Assembly: GCF_019308285.1 (NCBI RefSeq)
Contig: NZ_WWEM01000031.1
Coordinates: forward strand, 1-64,000
DNA: 64,000 bases
DNA from: Flavobacterium quisquiliarum
GTDB taxonomy: Bacteria > Bacteroidota > Bacteroidia > Flavobacteriales > Flavobacteriaceae
Direction of reading: 5' to 3'
Shown here: positions 44,438 to 55,100 of the stretch, one piece after another
Numbering within the stretch: position 1 is the first letter of the stretch
Layout: every line of letters starts with the position of its first letter
Position numbers and translations under genes: made by a program
The notes under the pieces: model-generated
Told to the model about the DNA's origin: nothing
The model's input: only the letters and a program-made list of their open reading frames with translations
The model's database searches: none

Positions 44438-44721
44438 ATTTTATTTTTTTGCTACAATCCCGATAGCTATCGGGAGCGAAGGCACAAAGTTTTTATTTAA
44501 TCGTTATCGGCAGTCAAAGCACAAAGATTTTTCACGCAGATTTTAAAAGATTGAAGCAGATTTTAAAATTAGATTATTAATTAAATCTGCTAGAATCTGC
44601 AAAATCTGCGTGAAACAAAAATCATTTTAATCTTATTAATCTGTGGCTAAAAATCTTATGTTACACGCACTTCGGTGCGTCTCTACAGAAAACCTTTGTC
44701 TCTTTGAACCTTTGTCCCTTT
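44438..44721. repeat. Intergenic repeats (GATAGCTATC and CACGCAGATTT)
   Basis: No gene. CCCGATAGCTATCGGG (44459-44474) is a perfect 16-base palindrome. Next, TTTCACGCAGATTTT (44530-44544) and AAAATCTGCGTGAAA (44601-44615) are perfect inverted arms around further AGCAGATT/AATCTGC pairs. A small hairpin CGCAC-TTCG-GTGCG is near 44667. These belong to the dispersed families seen at 180-240 and 50.99 kb. Confidence 0.65.
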
Positions 44722-45105
44722 TTAAAGCACCAACTCTTCAAACAAACGCTGAACGGTTTTCTCTAAATCCTGAGTCAATCCTGGGTGAGGTCTCGAAGTT
44801 TGAATTGCTGAACTTCTAATTGCGGTTAACCAGCGAAAACGTTCTGGAATCTCAAACTCCGCAATTGGACCGCCGTCTTTGGCTCCGCTAGCTATTTTTA
44901 CTAAAGAAGTTAAATTACACTCTAATTGTTCAATATCAAAATCCGCAGAAAGAGCTTGGATTTTTTCTTTATTTAAATGAAAAAGAACCTTTATAAACTT
45001 GGCTTTTTTGCAGAATAAAATGATTCCGATATTCAGGAATTCTTCGCGTTCTACTCTTGGTACAACACGAATCACAGCATATTCGTATAAGTGATTATCT
45101 TGCAT
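44722..45105 (-). CDS. DUF3037 protein
   Basis: 127 residues matching the DUF3037 pattern: YEYAVIRVVPRVEREEFLNIGIILFC at the N-terminus and the RWLTAIRSSAIQTSRPHPGL stretch near 91-110. Function is unknown. Its start overlaps the HipA-like kinase gene by 11 bases, and this two-gene pairing recurs across many bacteria, implying the two proteins work together. Confidence 0.85.
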   Translation of the reverse strand: MQDNHLYEYAVIRVVPRVEREEFLNIGIILFCKKAKFIKVLFHLNKEKIQALSADFDIEQLECNLTSLVKIASGAKDGGPIAEFEIPERFRWLTAIRSSAIQTSRPHPGLTQDLEKTVQRLFEELVL

Positions 45106-45877
45106 TTTGAGCCTGATTTACAAATATTTCTGAATTCTCTAATCTTGTCTTTAAAAACTGCAGATATACATTTCGTAATGCTTCTGGCGTTTCGTCTGCA
45201 TCTTCCCATTGCAACCAATCAACTGGAATTGTATTGACAATTTCTTCTAAAATTTCTGGCTTTAAAATGGCTTTAAATTCGGCATCGACTTCTTTCAAAA
45301 GTGAAGCCTGAGGCAGTAAAACGTGATCTTTTATCAACGCAAACGGACTTTTGGCATGCTGTTCCCAATTGTTCCAGGAATGATGGAAATACAAACACGC
45401 GCCGTGATCAATCAGCCATAATTCTTTATGCCAAATCAACATATTGGTATTTTTGAAAGTTCTGTCAACGTTTGTAATATAAGCATCTAACCAAACAATC
45501 TGTGAAGCTAATTTAGCATCAACCGTTGTTACTGCAGGATCAAAAGTAATCGCACCAGATAAAAAATGAAGCGCCAGATTTAATCCTTGACTTCCTTGCA
45601 GTAAATCCTGAATTTCTTCATCGGCTTCGGTTCTTCCAAAAGCTTCATCGAGATTGGCGAAAACCAATTCTGGCAATTGTAATTTTAGGGCTTTTGCAAT
45701 TTGTCCACCAACTAATTCGGCTATAAGGGCTTTTACGCCATGTCCGGCTCCCCTGAATTTTAATACGTATTTAAAGTCGTCATCGGCTTCTGCTAAAGCG
45801 GGTAAAGAACCGCCTTCGCGCAGCGGCGTTATATAACGTATGACGTTTACCGTTCTGAGATCGAAGTTGTTTATCAT
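45095..45877 (-). CDS. HipA-like kinase family protein
   Basis: 260 residues, related to the catalytic half of HipA kinases. Candidate nucleotide lysine K40 in KYVLKFRGAGHG, catalytic-loop D138 with N143/N145 in TNVDRTFKNTNM, and D157 in WLIDHGACLYF in place of DFG. HipA phosphorylates a tRNA synthetase, but this protein lacks the N-terminal HipA subdomain, and no HipB-type antitoxin is adjacent, so substrate and toxicity are unknown. It overlaps the DUF3037 gene. Confidence 0.82.
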   Translation of the reverse strand: MINNFDLRTVNVIRYITPLREGGSLPALAEADDDFKYVLKFRGAGHGVKALIAELVGGQIAKALKLQLPELVFANLDEAFGRTEADEEIQDLLQGSQGLNLALHFLSGAITFDPAVTTVDAKLASQIVWLDAYITNVDRTFKNTNMLIWHKELWLIDHGACLYFHHSWNNWEQHAKSPFALIKDHVLLPQASLLKEVDAEFKAILKPEILEEIVNTIPVDWLQWEDADETPEALRNVYLQFLKTRLENSEIFVNQAQNAR

Positions 45878-46233
45878 TTTTTTAAAGATTCTAAGATGCT
45901 AAGAAACTGAGTTGCTAAGTTTCTAATCTTTGATGTTACAAACTTACAATTTTTGATTTTAGATTGTAGAGTGTAGATTTTAGATTTTTTTATTGTAAGA
46001 AGTTTTTTAACGCAAAGAGCGCAAAGTTTTTAACGCAAAGTTCACGAAGGTTTTTTTTTGAGTTTGCTTTGCTTTTTTAAGTTCACAAAGAATTATTCAC
46101 ATTTTTGTCATCCTCAGAAACGAAGAATCTCACTAGGAGCTCGATAAAGATTGAAGAATTACTTTATGGTTACTGTGTGGAGTTTCTAGTGTGATCCTTC
46201 GTTCCTCAGGATGACAAACTGCACGTGTAATTA
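45878..46233. repeat. Intergenic repeats with TCATCCT foldback element
   Basis: No gene. The first part holds CTAAGATGCTAAGAAACTGAG and AACGCAAAGAGCGCAAAG family sequence. From 46104 to 46218 a 115-base element has 33-base inverted ends (46104-46136 and 46186-46218) with cores GTCATCCT, AACGAAG and CACTAG, about five mismatches. It lies directly downstream of nnrD and could fold as its terminator. Confidence 0.6.
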
Positions 46234-47091
46234 TCAAATTGGCACATTTCCTAATTCAAGAAAAGCTTTTCCTAAATATTTAATAATTGTTGAAGCTGTA
46301 AAAGATTCGTAACCTGTTTTGGTTAATGCAAGATCTGCCGTTAATCCATGAAGATAAACTCCCAATTTTGATGCATATTTCGATTCGTAACCTTGTGCGA
46401 GCAAACTTGTCAGGATTCCCGTTAAAGTATCGCCGCTTCCTGCTGTTGCTAGCGCTGCATTTCCTGTGGTGTTTTCGTAAACTGAAGTTCTGTTGATAAT
46501 GAATGTTGGTGCGCCTTTCATGACCACAATAACTTTATATTTTTCTGAAAATACGATTGTTTTTTGAAATTTTTCCGACTCCGAATTCCATTTACCAATT
46601 AGGCGCTCTAATTCTTTTGGATGAGGTGTTAAAATCGTGTCTTCGGGAATTAATTCTAACCAAGATAAATTTTCGGAAATAATGTTTAAAGCATCGGCAT
46701 CGAGGACTAACGGAACTTTATTGATTCTTAAAAATTCGAATAATGCTTTTTGTGTTCCGAGTTCCTTCCCTATTCCTGGGCCAATCCCTATGGCTTGAGG
46801 TGTTAAAGGTAAATGAATGTTGGTAATAAAATTGGTATTTTCATCGGTTACGGTCATTACTTCTGGAATCGAAATTTGAAGAATCTGATAACCGCATTTT
46901 GGAATAAAAGTCGTTACGAGTCCGCAACCTGATTTTAGGCATGATTTTGAAGCTAAAACGGCTGCTCCTACTTTTCCGTAGCTTCCGGCAATAATCACGG
47001 CATGACCTTGTGTTCCTTTATGTGCCTGTGGATTTACAGGTTTATATATCTTTAAGATTTCTTCTTTTGTGATTAAATATGGAGACTTCAT
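46234..47091 (-). CDS. nnrD: ADP/ATP-dependent NAD(P)H-hydrate dehydratase
   Basis: Repairs hydrated NADH and NADPH. The 285-residue protein has the ribokinase-like fold with [16 protein letters not shown] (29-44), DADALN (131-136), [11 protein letters not shown] (154-164) and the phosphate site AGSGDTLTG (217-225). The epimerase half (NnrE) that is often fused at the N-terminus is absent, so it is a single-domain form. Confidence 0.93.
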   Translation of the reverse strand: MKSPYLITKEEILKIYKPVNPQAHKGTQGHAVIIAGSYGKVGAAVLASKSCLKSGCGLVTTFIPKCGYQILQISIPEVMTVTDENTNFITNIHLPLTPQAIGIGPGIGKELGTQKALFEFLRINKVPLVLDADALNIISENLSWLELIPEDTILTPHPKELERLIGKWNSESEKFQKTIVFSEKYKVIVVMKGAPTFIINRTSVYENTTGNAALATAGSGDTLTGILTSLLAQGYESKYASKLGVYLHGLTADLALTKTGYESFTASTIIKYLGKAFLELGNVPI

Positions 47092-47546
47092 TTAGCTTCT
47101 TTTAGTTGTTGCGGTTAATTTTTAAACACATAGAATCATAGTTTTATTTTGCGTATAAAGGCGTTTCACTTGTTTAAACAAACATAGTTAAACTTGATTT
47201 TATACTAAAATTACATAAAAAATTGAAATCATGAATCTATCTTTTGAACGGTGAGTTTCTAGCCCAGATTACTTCACTATGTTTTTATTTTTAATAGGAG
47301 TTCAGTGAACTTCGTTTGAAGTGGAAAGCCCGGAGTAAAAAAAGCAAAAGTTTCTTGTTCTAAAAAAGCGACCAACAGAAGCTCTTTTTAGAACTTTAGA
47401 AACTTTGCTTTTTTTATGTCCCGATAGCTATCGGGATGTAACGAAAAGCTGGAATTGCTCCTAATTATTGCGAAATTTATAATTTAAGCCATTTAAATTA
47501 GATATTTTTTGAATAGATTTGCAAAACAATTTTATAAAACAACACA
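47092..47546. repeat. Long intergenic region: repeats and a large hairpin
   Basis: No gene found in 455 bases. 47121-47172 shares the AAACACATAGAA arm and GGCGTTTCACTTG with the element at 26.4 kb. From 47339 to 47413 lies a long hairpin: outer arms 47339-47355 and 47398-47413 with one bulged base, inner arms GTTCTAAAAA (47357-47366) and TTTTTAGAAC (47385-47394), then T residues, so it could terminate a plus-strand transcript or be a small RNA. The palindrome CCCGATAGCTATCGGG follows at 47420-47435. A candidate -7 box TAGATTTG (47514-47521) precedes gcvT. Confidence 0.6.
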
Positions 47547-48629
47547 ATGAAAAATACTGCGCTTACGCACATACATGAAGGTTTAGGAGCAAAAATGCTT
47601 CCTTTTGCTGGTTATAACATGCCTATTACTTATGAAGGGGTTAATGCTGAACATGAAACGGTTCGTAATAGTGTGGGCGTTTTTGACGTTTCGCATATGG
47701 GTGAATTTTTGCTGACGGGTCCAAATGCATTGGCTTTGATTCAGAAAGTAACTTCAAATGATGCTTCGACTTTGACAATTGGAAGAGCGCAATATTCTTG
47801 TCTTCCTAATAACGAAGGCGGCATTGTTGATGATTTGATTATTTATAAAATGAAAGAAGAGCAGTATTTACTGGTTGTAAATGCTTCGAATATTGAAAAA
47901 GACTGGAACTGGATTTCGTCTCACAATGATTTGGGTGTTGAAATGAAAAACCTTTCTGATGATTATTCTCTTTTAGCAATTCAGGGGCCAAAAGCAGTTG
48001 AGGCTATGCAGGCTTTAACTTCTGTAAATTTAGCTGCAATTCCTTACTACCATTTTGAAGTGGGTGATTTTGCCGGAATTGAGCATGTAATTATTTCTGC
48101 TACAGGTTACACAGGTTCTGGCGGATTTGAAATTTACTGCAAAAATGATGAGGTAGAACAGGTTTGGAATAAAGTTTTTGAGGCTGGTGAGGCATTCGGT
48201 ATTAAACCAATTGGTCTTGCAGCTCGTGATACTTTACGTTTGGAAATGGGATTCTGCCTATACGGAAATGATATTAACGATACTACTTCTCCTCTTGAAG
48301 CTGGTTTAGGATGGATTACTAAATTCACTAAAGATTTTACTAATTCTGAAGCGCTTAAAAAACAAAAAGAGGCTGGAGTTACCAGAAAATTAGTTGCTTT
48401 TGAAATGCAGGAACGTGCGGTGCCAAGACACGATTACGAAATTGTAGATGGTTCTGGAGCTGTTATCGGAATTGTAACTTCTGGAACGATGTCGCCTTCT
48501 ATGAACAAGGGGATTGGTTTAGGTTACGTTACTGTAGCAAACAGTGCTGTTGACAGTGATATTTTTATTAGAATCAGAAAAAATGATGTTCCTGCTAAAG
48601 TGGTAAAACTGCCTTTTTACAAGAAATAA
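47547..48629 (+). CDS. gcvT: Glycine cleavage system aminomethyltransferase (T protein)
   Basis: Transfers the methylene group from the lipoamide arm of H protein to tetrahydrofolate and releases ammonia. At 360 residues it has FDVSHMGEF (46-54), the folate-site acidic pair in [10 protein letters not shown] (91-100), [12 protein letters not shown] (186-197) and [17 protein letters not shown] (226-242). gcvH and gcvP are not adjacent. It has its own terminator. Confidence 0.95.
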   Translation: MKNTALTHIHEGLGAKMLPFAGYNMPITYEGVNAEHETVRNSVGVFDVSHMGEFLLTGPNALALIQKVTSNDASTLTIGRAQYSCLPNNEGGIVDDLIIYKMKEEQYLLVVNASNIEKDWNWISSHNDLGVEMKNLSDDYSLLAIQGPKAVEAMQALTSVNLAAIPYYHFEVGDFAGIEHVIISATGYTGSGGFEIYCKNDEVEQVWNKVFEAGEAFGIKPIGLAARDTLRLEMGFCLYGNDINDTTSPLEAGLGWITKFTKDFTNSEALKKQKEAGVTRKLVAFEMQERAVPRHDYEIVDGSGAVIGIVTSGTMSPSMNKGIGLGYVTVANSAVDSDIFIRIRKNDVPAKVVKLPFYKK

Positions 48630-48650
48630 TTTTTTAAATTATACAATAAG

Positions 48651-48682
48651 AATGCATTACGTTTGTAATGCATTTTTTTTTG
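48651..48682 (+). terminator. Terminator after gcvT
   Basis: AATGCATTAC / GTAATGCATT stem, loop GTTT, T run. Confidence 0.88.
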
Positions 48683-48824
48683 CTCTACACTCAAAATATA
48701 GTAATAAAACTACTGATAGATGCATTTCAAAGAGAAAAACTTTTTATCATCGATATTTCGATAAAATACTATTATTTGTAAAAAAATTAGTGTAACTTTA
48801 ATCAAGAACACTGAATTTCCGTTT

Positions 48825-50861
48825 ATGAAAAAGATTTCACTACTCCTTTTTTTGCTGACATCAACTATCTTCTTTGGACAGAACAGCGCAGAAACTTGTG
48901 AAATAATAAACAAAATAAATGCGCTCATTCAAGCGGAACATCTTAAACCTAAACCTGTTGATGACAGTCTTTCTGTGTTTGTTTTTGACAACCTGATTAA
49001 CGAATTGGATCCTTCCCGCAATATTTTCTATAAAAGTGAATATGATGAATTGGCAAAAAGATACCGCTATAATTTAGATGACTTAATCTTAAAGAATGAC
49101 TGTAGTTTTTTGACTGATATTAAAGCATCATACATTAATGGGCTTTTAAGAACTAAAAAAGTTTTAGAAAAAATTCAGACACTCCCAATTGATTATGCAA
49201 AAAAAGATACGATTCGTTTTTACAAAAAATCTTTTGATTTCTACTTAAAAAAAGAGGATTTAGAGAAAGTATGGATTAAAAAACTGCGCTATCAAATCCT
49301 AGACGATATTGCTGAAACAAGCGATAATTTAGATTCTATTAAGGCTAATTTTAAATCGATAGAACAGGTTTCTAAAAATAAGATTTTAGCTAATGAAATC
49401 TGTCGTTTTACCACTTTGCTAGATACTAATACCAAGCAGGAAGAGAAATTATACAATTTCTTCTGTACTTATTTTGATCCGCATACGGCTTATTTTAGTG
49501 ATGATTCTAAAAATAGTTTTATGGCATCTTTATCTAAAGAGCATTTATCACTTGGCATGACGGTTAATCTCAATGAAAAAAATGAAATTATTATAGCTGA
49601 AGTTGATCCGAAAGGCCCAGCTTATCAAACTGGGCAAGTAAAAAAGGGTGATCAGATTATTTCTATTTCGAATCAAAAAGAGACCCTTCAGGTTTCTTGT
49701 GCTTCGTTGGAATCCATTTCGACTATGATTTTGTCTGAAGCCAATAAGCATATTACACTAACTTTGAAACGCAATTCAGGTAAAAGCTTTGATGTTTATA
49801 TCGAAAAACAAGTCATGAAAGACGAAGAAAATTCGGTATTCAGTTTTATAATCGGTAAAGACAGTAAAATTGGTTACATCAAGATTCCAAGTTTCTATGC
49901 TGATTTAGATGGCAACAACCGAAAAGGATGCGCAGATGATGTTGCAAGAGAAGTTATAAAACTAGAAAGAGACGATATAAAAGGACTTGTTATTGATTTA
50001 ATTGATAATGGTGGTGGTTCTATGGAAGAAGCAATAAAACTTGCCGGCATGTTTGTTGATTACGGTCCGCTTTCGATTGTGGTTGATAATCATCAGGAAA
50101 AATCGGTTATCACTGATCCTTTTAAAGGAGTTATTTACCGAGGTCCAATTGTAGTTTTAATTAATAGCAATACAGCATCTGCAAGCGAATTTTTCTCCTC
50201 GATTATGCAGGATTACAACCGTGCTTTGTTACTGGGAAGCAGTACGCTAGGAAAAGCCACAATGCAAACTATTTTGCCACTTGATGAAGAAAAAAATACC
50301 GATTTCTTAAAAATCACCATTAATAAGTTTTACAGAATTACGGGAAAAAGTCATCAATATATTGGTGTGAAACCTGATGTTGTACTGCCTGAATTTTATG
50401 AAGATGTTTATCAGAAGGAAAGTGATTTTCCAACTGCTATTAAAAATGATAGTCTTCAGCCGTTTTTAAAATATAAAACTTATGTTAAACGAAATTTAAT
50501 AGACAAAATTGCTAAAAACAGTTCTGCTAGACTTTCAGATAACTATTTCTTTAATAATATAAAAAAGATTAATCTAAAAATTGATCAGATTGTGAATACT
50601 CCTAAAGCAGAAGTTCCTATGACTTTAGATGTTGTCTTTAAACAGCAAAAGGCTCTAAATGCACTTTGGACAGAAATTAACACTTTTAATGATGAAAATA
50701 ATCCGTTGGATGTTTACAACTCTAGTGTAAATCAGCTTTTGCTTGGTGCTTATCCGAATGATAAAACAATTAATCAAGACCAGATGGATAATCTTAAAAC
50801 GAATCCGTATCTAAATGAAGCTGTAAACATTATTAATGAATTTAATGGAATGAGTAAATAA
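48825..50861 (+). CDS. S41-family carboxy-terminal processing protease
   Basis: A 678-residue periplasmic serine protease with a signal peptide (cleavage near FFGQNS). A helical N-terminal part (to about 235) is followed by a PDZ domain (about 240-325, LSLGMTVNLNEKNEIIIAEVDPKGPAYQTGQVKKGDQI pattern in pieces) and the S41 core. The Ser-Lys dyad is S452 in NSNTASASEFF and K477 in STLGKATMQ, with D463 in MQDYN, the layout of tail-specific protease Prc. It probably trims or degrades envelope proteins. No lipoprotein partner such as NlpI is visible. Confidence 0.92.
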   Translation: MKKISLLLFLLTSTIFFGQNSAETCEIINKINALIQAEHLKPKPVDDSLSVFVFDNLINELDPSRNIFYKSEYDELAKRYRYNLDDLILKNDCSFLTDIKASYINGLLRTKKVLEKIQTLPIDYAKKDTIRFYKKSFDFYLKKEDLEKVWIKKLRYQILDDIAETSDNLDSIKANFKSIEQVSKNKILANEICRFTTLLDTNTKQEEKLYNFFCTYFDPHTAYFSDDSKNSFMASLSKEHLSLGMTVNLNEKNEIIIAEVDPKGPAYQTGQVKKGDQIISISNQKETLQVSCASLESISTMILSEANKHITLTLKRNSGKSFDVYIEKQVMKDEENSVFSFIIGKDSKIGYIKIPSFYADLDGNNRKGCADDVAREVIKLERDDIKGLVIDLIDNGGGSMEEAIKLAGMFVDYGPLSIVVDNHQEKSVITDPFKGVIYRGPIVVLINSNTASASEFFSSIMQDYNRALLLGSSTLGKATMQTILPLDEEKNTDFLKITINKFYRITGKSHQYIGVKPDVVLPEFYEDVYQKESDFPTAIKNDSLQPFLKYKTYVKRNLIDKIAKNSSARLSDNYFFNNIKKINLKIDQIVNTPKAEVPMTLDVVFKQQKALNALWTEINTFNDENNPLDVYNSSVNQLLLGAYPNDKTINQDQMDNLKTNPYLNEAVNIINEFNGMSK

Positions 50862-50868
50862 AGGTTTT

Positions 50869-51062
50869 GTTTCAAGTTTCAAGTTTCAAGTTTAACAGTA
50901 AGAGATTTTTTTTAACCGCAAAGTTCGCAAAGCTTTATCCATATAGCTTTGCGAACTTTGTGTTCATAAGCGCAACCTTAAATAAAAACCTTTGCTCCCG
51001 ATAGCTATCGGGATTGCGGTTAAATTCAGCGCAAGCCGTTCAACCTGAAACCTGAAACAAAA
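50869..51062. repeat. Intergenic repeat cluster before the YebC gene
   Basis: Tandem GTTTCAA units (50869-50893) are matched by AACCTGAAACCTGAAAC at the far end. Between them lie a perfect 16-base-pair hairpin (arms 50919-50934 and 50945-50960) and CCCGATAGCTATCGGG (50997-51012). The hairpin-plus-palindrome order matches the copy at 18.67-18.77 kb, so both are one dispersed family. Confidence 0.65.
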
Positions 51063-51078
51063 AAAGAACAATTTTGTT

Positions 51079-51109
51079 TTTGGAAAAATAAGGAATAACC
51101 GTATTTTTG
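51079..51109 (+). promoter_or_regulatory. Promoter of the YebC-family gene
   Basis: TTTG (51079-51082), 19-base spacer, TATTTTTG (51102-51109): a full match to the Bacteroidota vegetative consensus, 24 bases before the start codon. Confidence 0.65.
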
Positions 51110-51132
51110 CATCACAAAACTAAAAATTAGAA

Positions 51133-51846
51133 ATGGGAAGAGCATTCGAATTTAGAAAAGGAAGAAAAATGAAACGTTGGTCAGCAATGGCCAAAACATT
51201 TACCAGAATTGGTAAAGATATCGTAATGGCTGTTAAAGAAGGTGGTCCAAACCCAGACGCTAATTCTAGATTAAGAGCTGTTATACAAAACGCGAAAGCG
51301 GCCAACATGCCTAAGGACAATGTGGAGCGCGCGATTAAAAATGCAAGTAATAAAGATACTGCTAACTATAAAGAAATTTTGTTTGAAGGATACGCTCCTC
51401 ACGGAATTGCAATCTTAATTGAAACTGCTTCTGACAACAATAACAGAACAGTTGCAAACATTAGAAGCTACTTTAACAAATGTAATGGAACAATGGGAAC
51501 TCAAGGTTCTGTTGAGTTTATGTTTGACCACACTTGTAACTTCAGAATTGCTAATAATGGCCTTGATGCTGAAGAATTAGAGTTAGAATTAATCGATTTT
51601 GGTGCTGAAGAGGTTTTTGAAGATGAAGATGGAATTTTAATCTACGCTCCTTTTGGAAGCTTTGGTGCTTTACAGAAAGAATTAGAAAACAGAGGTCTTG
51701 AAATTTTATCTTCTGGTTTTGAACGTATTCCGCAAATTACAAAAGAATTAACTGAAGCTCAAATCGCTGACGTTGAAAAATTAATCGAAAAAATCGAAGA
51801 AGATGATGATGTTATGAACGTTTATCATACTATGAAAGAAGAATAA
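51133..51846 (+). CDS. YebC/PmpR-family transcriptional regulator
   Basis: 237 residues of the YebC family, now linked both to DNA-binding regulation and, for some members, to easing ribosome stalling at proline runs. Family marks are the basic N-terminus GRAFEFRKGRKMKRWSAMAKTF in pieces, GGPNPDANSRLR (36-47), NMPKDNVERAI (58-68) and the FEGYAPHG-IAILIE core (about 83-96). The C-terminus is acidic. It has its own promoter and terminator. Confidence 0.93.
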   Translation: MGRAFEFRKGRKMKRWSAMAKTFTRIGKDIVMAVKEGGPNPDANSRLRAVIQNAKAANMPKDNVERAIKNASNKDTANYKEILFEGYAPHGIAILIETASDNNNRTVANIRSYFNKCNGTMGTQGSVEFMFDHTCNFRIANNGLDAEELELELIDFGAEEVFEDEDGILIYAPFGSFGALQKELENRGLEILSSGFERIPQITKELTEAQIADVEKLIEKIEEDDDVMNVYHTMKEE

Positions 51847-51872
51847 TACATATAATATACTAAAAATATTTT

Positions 51873-51901
51873 AAGCTCCAGAATTATCTGGAGCTTTTTT
51901 T
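51873..51901 (+). terminator. Terminator after the YebC-family gene
   Basis: AAGCTCCAGA / TCTGGAGCTT stem, loop ATTA, T run. Confidence 0.9.
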
Positions 51902-52150
51902 ATTCAAAATGTGGAAAACCGTAAGGTTTTATTTAATTTAATTTCTACTTTTGGCAAAATTTTAATAGTCTATTACGTTTTAAACTAACCCAAATCTTAA
52001 AGTATGAATAGAAACTTTACTCTTTAAATAGCTTGATTTTTAACAAATTAGAATCCCAATTTGTGTATAAAAAAGCAAATCTTTTCTGTTAAAAATCACA
52101 TCTATACCTGATCCCCTTTTCTCCAAAAACATAACCAAACCTACTATAAA
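51902..52150 (+). promoter_or_regulatory. Leader region of the large secreted-protein operon
   Basis: A gene-free gap. TACTTTTG (51946-51953) matches TAnnTTTG and would give a 5' leader of roughly 190 bases before the TTG start at 52151. No strong hairpin was noticed in that leader. Confidence 0.4.
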
Positions 52151-55100
52151 TTGAAAAAAATTACTTCAAAGTATACTTCTTTTGTATTAAGTATCGTTTT
52201 ATTTCTTTTAAGTTTTAATAGTTTTTCTCATACTTATCTTGATACAATAAGTAATAAGAAGAAACCTCTTCCTGCAAATAACATTATTTCAAGTAATGTT
52301 CTACTCAATTCAACAACTAAATCTTTTCAGTATTATCAAACTTCTGAAAGCGAGTTTACCAACAGCTATTTAAAGAAAAACTTCCCAATAGCACAGGAAA
52401 CTAATGATGATTTAAATAAAGCAAAAGCAACTTTCCAAGAAATCGATAAAAACAGTAATGTTACTGATTTTCTTGAACCAAAAAAATTAGCAATGCTTCC
52501 TCTTGGTATCAAGAAGACAATTGGAGGTATTCAATATATGTTAGGAATCAGTAATGCTAAGTTTACACCTAAATATACTGAATTAACCGCTTTTGTTAGA
52601 ATAATTATACCTCAGGCAGATTCTACTGGTTTACAAAAAGAATTATTTTTTGGTGCCAATAATATTAAGCTATCCCACAAAGGAGGATTAACTGGTGATA
52701 CTAATTTAATCTTACTAGGTGATGTTCCTATTCCCATTTTAGGTGATAAATCTATACTTGTCTTAAAAGGAGGCATGAATATGACAACTGGAAAAGTTGA
52801 AAACAAAACTTATGTAACTATTGATTGTAATGGTTTTAAAGAGTTGGGAATTACAGCTGATGTTCAGTTTTCACAGAAAATAATTTTACCTGTTGATTCG
52901 AATAATAATATAATAGAAAAAAAATCTGTAGTTGGAACATTTTCTACAAAAGCATCAAATTGGAATGATATTTTAATAGAGTTGTCACTTCCAAAATTTC
53001 AAATTACAAATTTTTCAGGTTTATGTTTTGAAGTCAAGCAAGCGAAAATTGACCTTAGCGACCTTAAAAATCCCGAAAATGTTAATTGGCCTCCAAATTA
53101 TAAAGAGGAATATTTAATTCCTGGAAATGAAACCCTTTGGAGAGGCTTATATGCCAAAAGCGTAGAAATTACACTGCCTAAAGAATTCAAATTAAGGAAA
53201 GAAGGAAAAAGAATTGCATTTGAAGCAAAAGATTTAATTATTGACGGAATGGGTGTTTCTGGCACTTTTTCTGCCAATAATATTATTAATCTTACCGAAG
53301 GTAGTGCTAATGGCTGGTCTTTTTCTGTAAACGGAATAAGTTTAGGCTTTAAAGCAAATAATTTAGTTGCAGGAGGGTTTAATGGAGACATTGTTCTTCC
53401 TATTTCTGGAAAAAACGGAAGCTGTAAAGATGGCTCAGCCGTTAACTTAGCTTATAATGCCTTAATTAACCCCGTAGATCATGAATATCTTTTAAAGGCA
53501 GAAATAAGTAAAAACCTTTGCTTTTCAGCATTCAAAGGAACAGCCCAAATTGATACAGGTTCCTATGTAGAACTAAAGGTAAAAGAAGGAAAGTTTTTAC
53601 CAAAAGCACTGCTAAACGGTAGACTTACCATAAAATCAGCATTAGTAGAAAAGAGCGAGGTAGAAGATGATAAGGATGAAATTTCTCCTGACCGAATTCC
53701 TAAAACTTATCTCCTGACTGATGTTGAAGACAACAAAGACACCAAAGGGGGAGAATTTGCAGATGTTGAAACTATAAAGCCTAAAGAATCTGAAACTGAA
53801 GATGAATCAAAAAAGATTCTTCTCTTTCAAGGTATAGAATTTCAAAATTTACAGCTGCAGACTGTAACTCCAATAATTAAAACTGATTATTTCGGTTACA
53901 AAAACACCTTCGAAGATGCTCCAGGCGCTTCAAAAGTAGCTAATTTCCCTATAACGATTCATGAAATTGCATTAATTGCCGATGATAATTCGGCTAGATT
54001 AAGACTTGATTTATCTATAAATCTGATGAAAAATCAGTTTAATGGGCGCACTAAGTTTGATCTTGTCGGCAAATTCAATGAAAATGACGGGATTCAAAAA
54101 TGGAAATTTGATTATGTCAAATTTGAACGAATAGATTTAAGTGCCGATATAGGGGGAGCAAAATTTGCTGGAAGCATTATCATAATGGATAATGATCCTG
54201 TTTACGGAAAAGGTTTTAAAGGAAATCTAAAAGCAGAATTTAAAGGCGGTATTAAAGTTGAGGCAAATGCCATTTTTGGTAAAAAAGACAACTTCAGATA
54301 TTGGTACGTAGATGCTATGGCCGATAATTTAAATATTCCCTGCAGCGCATTTGTTATTAAAGGTTTCGGCGGAGGCGCATATTATAATATGAAAAAAGAA
54401 GGTTTCAGCTCTTCTTTTACAGCATCTGGAGCACAATATGTTCCAGACGAACCTTCTTCTTTAGGAATAAAAGCAATGATTCATTTTGCCAATGCAGCTA
54501 AACCAGATGCTTTCTGGGGAGGTGCCGGGTTTGAAATTGCATTTAATGACAATGGAGGGATTAATAGGATCAGTATCTACGGAGAAGGTCACGTAATGCA
54601 AGAGTTTGGATTTAAAGTGCCTATCAACTCTTTAAAAAAGAACTTAGAACAAATTGTTACATCAGAAAATAAATTAGTAAAAGGAGCTCTAGATAAAATT
54701 AAGGAGTCCAATCTTATTGAGGCTTCGAAACAAGTATATCCAGATGCAGTATCTGGTCAGGCTGGATTAAATGCTTACGCTGCTATAGAATATGATTTTA
54801 CTTCTCACACGCTTCATGGAACTTTCGATTTGTATGTAGAAGTTGCTGGTGGAATTATAAAAGGAAGAGCGTCTAAAAATAGAGCTGGATGGGCAGTACT
54901 GCATTTTGCTCCAGATAAATGGTACATACACATGGGAACCCCAACAGACAGACTGGGACTCAAAATGGGTATTGGATCTATAGAAGTTGAAACTGGAGGT
55001 TACTTTATGATTGGTGATGATATTCCAGGAAGCCCACCTCCGCCAGATATCGTTGCTGAAATATTAGGTCTCGACGTTGCCAAGTTAGATTATATGCGTG

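Noticed and set aside
50869..50893. Short tandem GTTTCAA repeats as a CRISPR or slippage locus
   Set aside because: Units of seven bases with no spacers and not within a gene; part of a dispersed repeat cluster.
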